10,846 nucleotides of DNA. Source: Funneliformis mosseae (Eukaryota; Glomeromycota; Glomeromycetes; Glomerales; Glomeraceae). Within the stretch, counting starts at the first letter, position 1. Every line of letters starts with the position of its first letter. The position numbers and the translations under genes are program-made. The notes beneath the pieces were generated by a model, which did not search any database, was not told the DNA's origin, and was given only the letters and a program-made list of their open reading frames with translations. The stretch spans positions 1 to 10,846 of the forward strand of contig CAJVPP010003754.1 in NCBI GenBank assembly GCA_910592005.1, in the 5' to 3' direction. Below, one piece after another: positions 1 to 8,475 of this stretch.

Positions 1-519
1 TTTTTTCTTTTTGCAAAATCTGCCTCATTATTTATGTTGTAAACTGTTCAATAAATATTGAATTAAACAAAATGAAAGAACAAAGCGATATTATTTTTTA
101 TTGACGCCCTAAAATATACACTGGAAACAATAAAAATAGAACAATTAATCGTGTGATTTCGGAACAAATAATTATTTTTTTAAGCATAAATTCACGCGTT
201 TTACATGATTTCCGGATCATTAAAGTATCGATATCATGTGACTTCGAAACCTGGTTTGATTACTATTCTTTTTTAATTCCAATTTTTTTTTTTTTTAATT
301 TTTAATTTTCGCAATATTTTCATTTTATTTTTATTTTTGAATTAATTACTTTAGTTTGAACTTTGAATTATCTTAATTCTCTTATATTTTTAATCCCGCG
401 AGTATTTTAAATTTATTTTAATAACCGCATTTTTTTTTTTTTATGTAAAGATTTAGCTACGCCACAAATTTTACATGAATAAAATCGATTTTACATTGCG
501 TAAAAAAATTGGAATTCCA
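1..519. other. AT-rich intergenic stretch, no gene seen
   Basis: This stretch is dominated by A and T with several T runs (for example near 285-297 and 430-442). I see no open frame of useful length, no RNA gene and no clear repeat. A short inverted repeat around an ATAAATAT core near 50-65 is what chance gives at this composition. Confidence 0.6.
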
Positions 520-942
520 TTAAAGTCCAAAAATTACTATGTCATTATTGCATTGAATGCTTACTTTTATTAGCGTGACATACCATAACATTTTATTTTC
601 TTCCTGCATTGCAGTTACAAGAGTTTTGTAATAATACATAAGACTAATATGCAAAATTCGATAGGAGAAATCCAAATTGCTCATCATTTGCGCCACCATA
701 ATTGGTGAATATATTATATATATTATTGATGGTATCGGTGCTTTGGGTGACTGATGTAATGTTGTTCTTGAAACTTCGGGAGAGTAGGAGAGTTCACCGG
801 TAGCGTTGCAGGCGAACCCATATGAGATCCCGCAGATGATACTGGCTATCTCCTGCTTGACTTTCCTTACCAATCTACTTGACTTTCTTCTTACATTAGT
901 ATTATGGATATGTTGCTCAGTGTCTGATACTAGAAAAAGCAA
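520..942 (-). other. Unassigned open stretch, possibly a gene fragment
   Basis: The minus strand is open for 140 codons. I do not recognise the product. The upstream half is basic (RRKSSRLVRKVK), followed by a short Cys-containing stretch, and the downstream half reads like translated AT-rich spacer. What makes it more than noise is composition: bases 781-840 hold 32 G/C of 60, whereas the surrounding DNA is near a quarter G/C. A possible intron lies upstream (on the minus strand, a CAG/GTATTT donor near 990 and an AAG acceptor near 950), but the join gives an in-frame stop, so I do not call it. It may be a fragment of an old gene or mobile element. Confidence 0.22.
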
Positions 943-1125
943 TCTCGGCCGCTTATCACATTAGCGAAGTAATATATATAGATGATAAATACCTGGCCTT
1001 TCTAAAATTTGGAGAATTCACCATAAAGTAATTATAATAAAAAATCGATATATTATATTATTTATGCGTGATACATACAAATATAGAAAATATAGCAGCA
1101 TAGCCAACTGAATGTCTACTTAAAA

Positions 1126-2911
1126 TCATGAGACGTCAATTGATATCTCGTTATTAATCGTATAAACAGTAAATTTGGTGCATTCCGCATTGTACTTAAC
1201 ATTCACTAAGGTGACATCTTCTGGAACATTAATCGTTGAAGTTTGAGCCACCATCATGGTAGAAATTAACAAGTAAATATCAAAGTATTCAGCATATTTT
1301 TTCGGCCTGTTTTACTGGATCTTAAATTCAGCTGCAGAAAAATTTTCAATTTTAAACTCATAGCCACCCAATTTTTGTTATCTTCAGTTACCGTCAAATC
1401 AAGAGCTTCATGAGCCCGGATTTTACTTCGAACAAGCAATTAATTGATGCCGGTAGTAGCACATTTATGGCACAATAAACCGCATCTTTAAAGGCTTTTT
1501 CCGATGGGCTATGTAGGTTCTTACTCGTGCGTCTACGATTGTTGCCGGTGTGATAATGTGTAATGCATATGTTAACAGGGAGAGAGGGTCTATCACGTCT
1601 TGTATTGACAAAATTTCCTTTGCGGCCAGACCATTTGGAAGACAACACGAAAAAATGACGTTGCTAGTTAAAGAAACTTTGTTTGTGAAAACTCCTATTT
1701 TCTTTTTGGTTAAGGGGACGAGAATGCCGATGTGGAGTAAATCCATTTCTCAAGATTCATCTTGTGAAACCACAGACATAGGATAAATAATAAATTAGAT
1801 TGATCCATATTTCGCAATACTTCCTTAATCTTTATATGGATCCTATTCAGATAATGTTCAAGTTTTCTTTCAATATAAGGCTCTATGCTGCTGATGAGTC
1901 CTCCCGAAAATTGTGAAAGAACCTCAATAGAATCATAAAAGATGCCAGATGTCCGAAGGACTCGCGTGCAATGATTGTCTGTATATCCCTCGGGATACTT
2001 TTATCAAAGAACTTTTCAAATAAGTGAAAGAGTTTTGCCCGTCTCTTCAAATGTGAAGAATGGCATCGGGAGGAAGGTGGCTTTGTTAAAAGGAGATCCA
2101 AGTAGGTTAATCATTATCGTACAGCAAATCTAAGACTTTAATAGTGCCCACACAAACATAGGTAACTTTATTGGCAGAGAGAGTTTAAATAAATCACTTG
2201 CCGTCATCTGGAGTTCCTGGGATTCGACCATATCGAATCCTGTGCCCTTTAAGTCAATCATGTCGAAATGCGCAGGAACTATGTTGTTCTTAATGAGTGA
2301 CTCCTTGAGCGCAATTACAAAGGAGAACTTGCCACTTTGGTATGGTCCATGGATGATATAAGACTTTTCATGGAACATTCCACTATACACTGTGTTAAAG
2401 ATTTGTCGTTCGTATATGGGAAGCGCGATACTGCCACTGTAATGGAAAAATAATCCTTCAATCGATATAATAGGCAATCGAATAATCATATTTTCTCTTT
2501 CTGGACGATTCTTGCTAATCGTGCATTAAGATATGATAGGGAATCAAAGAGGCAAAAGATGAAAATTTTATAATTTACAAGCGAAAAAAAGCGCAAAGGT
2601 CCGTGTCACATTCATGTTGACCAATTAATATGACGCAAAGGTTTACCTCGATGTTCATCTAAATGATTAGGGGACCAAATTCGGCGAAGTTAGTTAATGA
2701 GCACCGAATATTCAAAAGTTGTCACGTAACTTGGAACATACCGGTCTTCAAGAAAGTCGCCTTTATAGAGTCAAGTTCGCTTTAGGCATTTGGAAAGTAT
2801 TAAGAAGCTTTATCTATTTCAATTTTTATAAAAGTAAAAGCGTAGGGTGGTCTTTTCTTTTTCAGTAAAAGCGAGACTATTAATTATTTCGCAAATTTTT
2901 GTGTCGGACAT
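1126..2911 (-). pseudogene. Decayed P-loop NTPase / PD-(D/E)xK nuclease-like gene (Crinkler-type)
   Basis: Read on the minus strand from an ATG at 2909-2911 (start MSDTKICEII) to a TGA at 1126-1128. Recognisable pieces, in order: an N-terminal part with stops at 2819-2821 and 2690-2692; an open P-loop segment (2130-2489) with GPYQSGKF at 2325-2348, where the Ser/Thr expected after the Walker A Lys is Phe; GTIKVLDLLYDN near 2110-2150; KLFHLFEKFFD and ESFGHLASFMILL (1900-2035); DVIDPLSLLTYAL (about 1560-1600); and a C-terminal nuclease-like part with LDLTV (Asp at 1398-1400) and YEFK (1351-1362), which match the Asp and Glu-x-Lys positions of a PD-(D/E)xK fold. These pieces lie in different frames, with at least seven frame changes between about 2150 and 1280. 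The acidic Walker B segment, which should lie between the P loop and GTIK, is missing. It is G/C-richer than the kinase gene (27 of 60 at 2041-2100). In relatives this pairing is a Crinkler-type effector or nuclear NTPase-nuclease; here it cannot make a full protein. Family assignment is from motifs only. Confidence 0.62.
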
Positions 2912-3277
2912 TTTGCTTTTTTGTAAAAAATTCTTATAAAATACACGAGACAAGAGAATAAAATTGGTACCTTATATATTTATTCTTGTTTATAAATACA
3001 AATTTTCATCAAACTTTCTATCAAACCTTCACCATTTTAATAATATAAAAAGTGATTTCACGCGTTGTTATGAAAAATGATATTCGGAATATTTATCGGA
3101 GGTCAATAGTTATTGGTTGGGATAAAATATCGGCCACCCCGAAGGATATTTTACATCACAGCTCCTAATCAATTGCCGTCATTTTTTACTAATATTTTTC
3201 ACGGTATATGCTGACCAATCAAATTAATACAATGACATTCTCTTTCGAAATTCAATTATTAATAGATATTATTTCAA
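2912..3277. other. Intergenic stretch between two minus-strand relics
   Basis: There is no open frame of note. On the minus strand a TATA-like run (AAATATATAAGG, near 2971-2983) sits about 60-70 bases upstream of the ATG of the decayed NTPase-nuclease gene and could be its old promoter. The rest is AT-rich, with a slightly G/C-richer patch at 3110-3180 that I cannot assign. Confidence 0.4.
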
Positions 3278-3781
3278 TTAATTATTTTTGAATGTAAAAA
3301 GAAAATTTGAAAAGGTACAATTATGAAAAATTGTTGTTTCCCCTAGAGAATTTGAAGTCAAAGAAATTTCTTGAAGAGGAATTTGCGATTTTGAAGAATT
3401 ATTATTATTGTAAATTATGTTATTTGATACAATTGAGTTATTTTGTTTAGAAAACTCAGTAATATTAATCAATGAGTTTAGAGTATCAAGTTGTTGATTT
3501 ACATTAATATTTTTATAAGCACGAACCCCTTGAACACTTTTATGACAGTATTTTACATTTTTTTTTCATTGTAGAGATATATTTAAAATTTGTTTTAGAT
3601 CCATTCAAATTAAAGAAACAAAATAAAAAGCACGAAATTCATCAAATTTTGTTTTCAAGTTTTTGGTAGATTTTTCAGTATTTTTAACTTTTGCTTTTTC
3701 ACGACAAAAGGAAGCCTTTTCTTGAGCAGTGTCTTGGAAATTATTTATAGTAAAGTTCTTAAAAATTAAGCTAGCTGCCAT
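3278..3781 (-). pseudogene. Relic of a DUF3504 / Crypton-type recombinase-like gene
   Basis: The minus strand reads from ATG at 3779-3781 (MAASLIFKNF) to TAA at 3278-3280 in one frame, interrupted by two TGA codons (3605-3607 and 3566-3568). The first part carries NTEKSTKNLKTKFDEFR, which resembles the N-terminal SAM-like core-binding segment of DUF3504/Crypton-derived proteins. After the two stops comes CHKSVQGVRAYKN (about 3512-3547), which matches the C-terminal His-x-x-...-Arg-Ala-Tyr box of the tyrosine-recombinase fold. A low-complexity tail (an Asn run) follows, ending in a FHNCTF motif common in this family. Only about 165 codons remain where I would expect several hundred, and the part between the two boxes is gone, so an internal deletion is likely. 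An intron across the stops is possible but would not restore the missing core. No catalytic function is expected. Confidence 0.55.
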
Positions 3782-3983
3782 TTGAAAACTAGGAAAGTGT
3801 TTGTTAGATACATTAGGAAATTTTTATTCTTTTTACCCATGATTAAAGTAAAAAGGAAGAATAAAAATAACGGTGGATCAAAAAGCTTAGCTTATTATAT
3901 TTTAATGTTGTATGACATAACTGTGATATTTCACGGAGTCACTAGGGAATATCATGATTTTTAGACTTCTCCTGTGTAACCTT

Positions 3984-4127
3984 CAAAAATGTCACGAAAT
4001 TTCGTGATATAATTTGTCATTGATGTCTAAGTAATTAAAATCTATTTGTCACTACTATACGTCAAATGTGCGTCATAATTAATTCCAGCCAATTGTCGTG
4101 ATGCTGGCCATTTCGTGACATATTTTG
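3984..4127. repeat. Inverted-repeat block, possible small MITE
   Basis: ATGTCACGAAAT at 3989-4000 recurs as its exact reverse complement at 4110-4121, and the match extends outward through CAAAA/TTTTG to about 3984 and 4127 with one extra base. The left arm is also half of a perfect 16-base palindrome (TCACGAAATTTCGTGA, 3992-4007). The arms enclose about 110 bases with no coding potential. A second inverted pair (TGATATT at 3924-3930, AATATCA at 3948-3954) and a third (TTGCGCC at 4125-4131, GGCGCAA at 4167-4173) flank it. No clean target-site duplication is visible, so the MITE reading is tentative. Confidence 0.35.
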
Positions 4128-4218
4128 CGCCGTGAAAAATAATTATTATTTATTGCTAAAATTTGTGGCGCAATTAAGCCCAATGTCGCACAGTTCTGGG
4201 CCACTACAGCTGTTTATC

Positions 4219-4225
4219 TATATAA
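4219..4225 (+). promoter_or_regulatory. TATA-like box upstream of the kinase gene
   Basis: TATATAA lies 77 bases upstream of the start codon at 4302, in a locally less extreme sequence. In DNA this AT-rich such a match is weak evidence. Confidence 0.25.
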
Positions 4226-4255
4226 TTTTAAAATATTGCAATAGTTAGAATTTGC

Positions 4256-4301
4256 AAAAAAAAAAAAAAAAAAAAAAAAATAAAATAAAAAAAAAAGAAC
4301 C
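4256..4301 (+). other. Oligo(A) leader directly before the start codon
   Basis: A run of 25 A (4256-4280) is followed by a second A-rich run to 4296 and then GAACC just before ATG at 4302, with A at -3. It falls where the 5' untranslated leader should be. Long A runs before the start are common in this genome type and may affect initiation or nucleosome placement. Its exact length is uncertain because homopolymers are error-prone in assemblies. Confidence 0.45.
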
Positions 4302-7300
4302 ATGTCAAAAGATTATATTGGTTGGTTAGAGAAAGCAATTGCCGATGAACATATAAAATTGTATAAATACTCGGATTTCCAAATTAAAAAACAAATAGGG
4401 AAGGGTGCGTATGGAAAAGTTTATCGTGTTGTTTGGAAAAATAAACGTATTTTCGCTTTGAAATCTTTTAATAGTCAAGAAGTCATCAAAGAAAGTGTGG
4501 AAGAGGTAAAATATGCTGTAATTATTTCAATCAAAAAAAAAAAAATTACATTAAAATGTTTGTTAATATATTATAACAGTTGAAACTGCACATGAAAGTT
4601 AACAATCATGAAAATATTATACGGATATATGGAATCACATTGACAAATCCAAGTCTGTATTAGAAAAATATTATTGAATTTTAATACTATTACTTTTTAA
4701 TTTATAAATTCTTTTTATTATAGATGTATACTCATTAGTCTTAGAGTATGCTGATAGCTGCACATTGAAAATTTATCTAAAAAAGCATTTTAATGAACTA
4801 AATTGGGACGACAAATATCAGTTGGCACTTCAACTATCAAGTGCTGTAGAATTTTTGCACGAAGAAGATATTATCCATCGTGATTTGGTAATATAATTGA
4901 CTATTTTTTTGTTTGAATTGCCAAATGTGTTATTAATATTATTTATGCAATTGTAGCATGCCAGCAATATACTCGTGCATCAGAAAAATATTAAATTAAC
5001 AGATTTTGGTTTAGCAAGAAAAATTACAGATATTTCAAATAATGCATCAGAAATATTAGGAGTAATACCTTATATCGATCCAAAACATTTAAATAATACA
5101 TGTTATAAATTAGATAAAAAGTCTGATGTTTATAGCATTGGAGTGCTTATGTGGCAAATTTCAAGTGGACGTTCACCATTTAATGGTGATTATGATGGAG
5201 GGTTAATCATTAATATAATCGGCGGAACAAGAGAAAAAACAATTAATGGGACTCCTATTGAATATTGTAAATTATATGAAGGTAAATGAATGCAGTATCT
5301 TTTTTAATGATATGTGCATACTTATATACAGAATTAAGTTTGATTTCATTATTAGATTGTTGGAAAGATGAACCAAATGAACGTCCAAATGTGCAGGAGG
5401 TTGTTTCATCTCTTGAAGAATTAATTTCTCCCAATCAAAAATATAAATTTATCGATAATATTAATGAAAATGATTTTAATAGCAATGAATCTAAATTAAG
5501 CAAAGGAATTATATCTCATGATTCTGATTCTAAGATTCATAATTTAGAAATTTCTGATACAAAACAAGATCCAGTTCAATTAAATACATTTATTGATAGT
5601 AGTGTAACTGATTTAATCAATACTGATGATAATAAAGGAGAACTTATAGAATTACATTCTAATTCTAATACAACATCAATCCTCGATGGAATAGAAACAA
5701 CATCTGAAACTTTAGCTCCCTTTGCAAGATTTTTACCAATTATTACAGAGGTTTCCAAAATATTCAATGAAATAGAAGAAATATATCAAGAAGCAGAACA
5801 TAATAAAAAAATATGTGGGATATTATTGGATAGAGTCCAAATAGCTGATACAGCCGTAAGGAATTTAAAAACTCGTAGGGATGAAAATGTAGAATTTTTT
5901 TCAGTAAAAAATTTTTATAATTTGCAAAATTTGGTTAGTATAATTGGTAAAATACATAAATTTGTTGGAGAAATAACTCAGTTAACAGGTTTATCCAAAT
6001 ATATTCGATCTAAAAGCATTGAACGTGATATTAAAAAATTAAGCAGTGAATTTGATTCCATTATACAATCAATGAATTTTACCCTGACGATTGATTTTAA
6101 TATAAATGAAATTAAAGAGAATGAAATCATTAAGTCTGATATCAAAGAGTTATTTCAGGTAATGTATTTATGCATAAGTTGACTCTTATAAATACAAGTA
6201 TTTTATTTTATAGAATTCTTACGTCTTCATATAGTACCTTAGAGATATTGGCAGCGGTATAACTGACGTGGATCAAAATGTTTCAGAAATCGTCGTGCAA
6301 ATTAAGGCTCTTAACATTGCTTTGAATCAAATGACAGTAGCTAATTCAATATCAGATGTTTTCCAAAGTGAGATACTTGAATATAATGATTTTGAAGAAG
6401 AAGGTGATCACATAGAAAATGTAAGTGTAAGAAAATTTAAGAGAAGAAAACATGGATTGAATGATTATGTCGCATTAAAGTTGGCAGCTGATAGGGATAG
6501 CAGTGAAGATGATAAAAATAATATTAGAAATCAGGTCACTATGTTAAAAAAACTGAAAGGATGTCAATATATTATTCAATTTCATGGTTTGACTACTTAT
6601 GATGATAAATTTTATTTGGTGACGGAATGGGCTGATTATGGCAATTTACGTGAATATTATCAAAAACATGGTCCACTTGAAGTTAAAATGAAAGTAAGAC
6701 TTGCTCTTGACATTGCTAGAGGCTTAAATTTTTTGAGCGCCGCTTCGGTAATATATATTTTAATTTATTCATCCCCCAAGAAATTTTCTTATCTAAACTA
6801 ACCTGTATTTACTTATGGTGATAAACTTGTCTCGATAGATCGTTCATCGTGATATTAGGGCAGAAAATATCTTAATTACCAATCATGAAACTGCTAAAAT
6901 TACAAATTTTAAATCAAGTCGAGCAGTATCCGAGCGTACTAGGAATCAAACAGCAACACTAGAAGCTATGCGATATTGCGCTCCGGAAAGGTTATATGGA
7001 AAATATAAATATGATACCAAGTGTGAAGTTTATAGTTTTGGTATACTACTTTGGGAAATTGCCGAAGAAAAAATTCCTTATGAGAAATTTGGTGCTGATA
7101 TTATGGTTATACAAGAGCAAGTTTGCATCAAACAATACCGTGAAAAATTTTCTCTCGGTTCCCCTATACCAAAAGAATATCGAGAACTTGCAGATAAATG
7201 TATTAAAATATTTATTTATTTTTTAAAATAAACAAATTTGTCCTTTATATTTAAATACTAACCTTCTATTATATTTTATTGTGATATAACTATCTTAGCT

Positions 7301-7999
7301 GTTCATCCCGATCATAATTTTCGGCCTCAATTTTCAAAGATTTTTACCACGCTACAAAATCTTTATAAGAAAGTTTGTAGACCAATACCATCACCTCGTG
7401 TTAATGTTGCGTCAGACCGTCAGGATATTTCTGAATCTGAATTTTTATTAGATGATGATGATGATGCAGATAAAATTATTATACCAAATTATGCAGATTT
7501 TGATTATTTAACAGTAGATGAAGCAGCGAAACAACATAAAATTCCTGGAGGCAAAGACAATATCAAATCAGCTTATAAATGTTTTGAAGCATATGCAGAA
7601 TTAGGTAATGTGAAAGCAAAATATATGAAAGGCTACTATATTCAACAAAATTTAGTTAAACTTGATTTGGACCAAGTAGCAAAAGATGAATTAGTAGCAG
7701 AATTATATAAAGAAGCAGCGGATGAAGGAGATGAATTTCCTGAAGCCCAATTACGTTATGGTAGTCTTTTATTTAAAGGCATTGGAGTACAAAAGGATAT
7801 AAAAGAAGCTGCGTTATATTTTACCAAAGCCGCTGAAAATGGACAAGTCGTTGGTATGTTTAATGCTGCTGCTTTATATTTCTCTGATAAATCTGGTATT
7901 AAGGATGAAACATTGGGTGCAAGATATATGAGATTAGCCGCTTATAATCGACATAAACAAGCTATTGATTATTGCAAGAAAAATGGTTTGCCTTTGTAA
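4302..7999 (+). CDS. Kinase - MLKL-like helical bundle - pseudokinase - Sel1 repeat protein (8 exons)
   Basis: Exons: 4302-4505, 4580-4652, 4724-4887, 4957-5281, 5356-6158, 6235-6747, 6839-7199, 7299-7999. All seven introns are GT-AG, 69-99 nt, and the exons sum to 3,144 bases (1,047 codons plus TAA) in phase. Intron 2 has a weaker GTCTGT donor, chosen because it alone keeps the frame into [10 protein letters not shown]. Order of parts: tyrosine-kinase-like domain (residues about 25-278), Asn/Ser/Asp-rich linker (279-371), four-helix-bundle region (372-505), second kinase fold (565-838), acidic run DDDDD (866-870), Sel1-like repeats (898-1044). Exon 5 carries the end of the first kinase and the whole bundle, so this is one gene and not two fused by annotation. 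No signal peptide or membrane segment is seen, so it is probably cytosolic. The likely role is signalling, with the first kinase active and the second regulatory; this is inferred from domains. Start choice: first ATG in frame, A at -3, and the next residues (WLEKAI) match the usual family N terminus. Confidence 0.88.
4374..5423 (+). other. Domain: canonical tyrosine-kinase-like kinase (exons 1-5)
   Basis: Residues about 25-278. All main catalytic motifs are present: glycine loop GKGAYGKV (33-40), ALK Lys54, helix-C Glu68 in the EELKLH stretch, HRDLHASN with Asp146 and Asn151, DFG at 163-165, and DVYSIG with Asp204. The APE motif is DPK (188-190), so the usual Glu is Lys; DPE or DPK is frequent in this fungal family. 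It should therefore be able to phosphorylate Ser/Thr or Tyr; the exact substrate class cannot be read from sequence. Introns cut the domain after VEE, inside TNPN, after HRDL and inside the codon before CW. Confidence 0.88.
5703..6104 (+). other. Domain: four-helix bundle resembling the MLKL N-terminal domain
   Basis: Residues about 372-505, all within exon 5. The sequence is strongly helical with heptad-like hydrophobic spacing: [14 protein letters not shown], then a helix containing [20 protein letters not shown], then [19 protein letters not shown], then a charged helix starting [17 protein letters not shown]. The NKKIC...LLDRV signature is typical of fungal members of the MLKL-NTD/HeLo-like family as I remember them. 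A further helical segment (506-556, ending [14 protein letters not shown]) could be the brace that links the bundle to the following kinase fold. In animal MLKL and in plant and fungal HeLo-type proteins this bundle can permeabilise membranes or oligomerise; here that is only a suggestion. An alternative is a general adaptor bundle. Confidence 0.62.
6159..6234 (+). other. Intron 5 with two competing acceptors
   Basis: The donor CAG/GTAATG is strong. Two acceptors lie 21 bases apart. Use of the second (AG at 6233-6234) continues the frame as YLRDIGSGI. Use of the first (AG at 6212-6213, after a T-rich tract that looks better) gives six codons and then TAG. The annotated protein needs the second; the first would give a product of about 529 residues ending just after the helical bundle. 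Confidence 0.6.
6358..7369 (+). other. Domain: second kinase fold, probable pseudokinase (exons 6-8)
   Basis: Residues about 565-838. It keeps VALK (Lys605), HRDIRAEN (Asp699, Asn704), APE (742-744) and [10 protein letters not shown], but there is no GxGxxG loop before VALK; the stretch is charged instead (FEEEGDH). The helix-C Glu position aligns with Gln623, and DFG is replaced by NFK (717-719), removing the metal-binding Asp. This pattern (HRD kept, DFG lost) predicts weak or no catalysis and a role as a nucleotide-regulated or purely structural switch. NFK-type versions recur in relatives, so it is not a private defect of this copy. The intron between LSAAS and IVHRD, and the split Ser815 codon before VHPDHNFRP, both keep the kinase alignment continuous. 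Confidence 0.8.
7547..7987 (+). other. Domain: Sel1-like repeats
   Basis: Residues about 898-1044 hold about three and a half helical repeats of the Sel1 type. Clear units are [44 protein letters not shown] with [22 protein letters not shown] with [11 protein letters not shown], and a last partial unit [21 protein letters not shown]. The Ala-x-x-x-x-x-Gly and Leu-Tyr spacing fits the Sel1/TPR-like consensus. Such repeats act as protein-binding scaffolds; fusion to kinase folds is a hallmark of this fungal family. An acidic, low-complexity linker separates them from the pseudokinase. Confidence 0.8.
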
Positions 8000-8475
8000 T
8001 CCTTTTTTATTATTATTTATTATTTCAAGACAAATTGTTGGTTTATTATACATCTGATAGATTATGTATTTAATGATGTATTTCATTTTATATTTAACAT
8101 TACATTTATTTGACCTGCTTTTTTTAAAAAAAAAAAAAATACTTTTTCAATGAAAGTATCGATTTATTTTAAAATAAATTTCAAACTATTCATTAAGGTT
8201 ATATATTATTAATTGATGATAGGCTTAATTTATTTTATTAACTTTTCTTTGGAAATTTTATTACAGATGTTTTTAAATTTATAGATTAAAATCAAATTCA
8301 TAAAATTATAATTAATTATATAAAATTCATAACATCAGGAAAATTTTGATGTAACGTAAGACGCTTGACGAATGAAAACGATCAACATGCTGCAGCTTTA
8401 TTTGGAAAGGTTTATGTTTTTTATTGTCCAAATTTTCAATTTTTTTTTTTTTAAAAAAATTAAATATAAAAAAAA
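8000..8475. other. 3' region of the kinase gene and leader of the TLDc-type gene
   Basis: This is AT-rich spacer. An AATAAA at 8173-8178 is a possible polyadenylation signal about 175 bases after the kinase stop. T and A runs near 8125-8140 and 8437-8475 precede the next start codon, like the A-rich leader of the kinase gene. Nothing else is supported. Confidence 0.4.

Noticed and set aside
1550..1786. Open frame on the plus strand inside the decayed NTPase-nuclease gene
   Set aside because: It is antisense to the readable minus-strand pieces (DVIDPLSLLTYAL and neighbours) and shows no recognisable motif of its own.
3782..3964. 60-codon plus-strand frame next to the Crypton-type relic
   Set aside because: Lys/Tyr/Ile-rich translation of AT-rich DNA, no conserved motif; it runs into the inverted-repeat zone.
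5576..5767. Minus-strand frame within exon 5 of the kinase gene
   Set aside because: It is a shadow of the coding strand; the plus-strand reading is supported by domain continuity and splicing.
6996..7226. Second plus-strand frame overlapping exon 7
   Set aside because: It is a +1 shadow of the pseudokinase exon, which itself carries APE and [10 protein letters not shown] in the adjacent frame.
4302..7999. Two adjacent kinase genes instead of one
   Set aside because: Exon 5 is a single open frame holding both the CW...ERP end of the first kinase and the helical bundle, and all joins stay in phase to the Sel1 end.
8334..8410. Possible Sel1-like fragment (NDQHAAALFGK) before the TLDc-type gene
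   Set aside because: Only about a dozen codons, with stops on both sides; too short to separate from chance.
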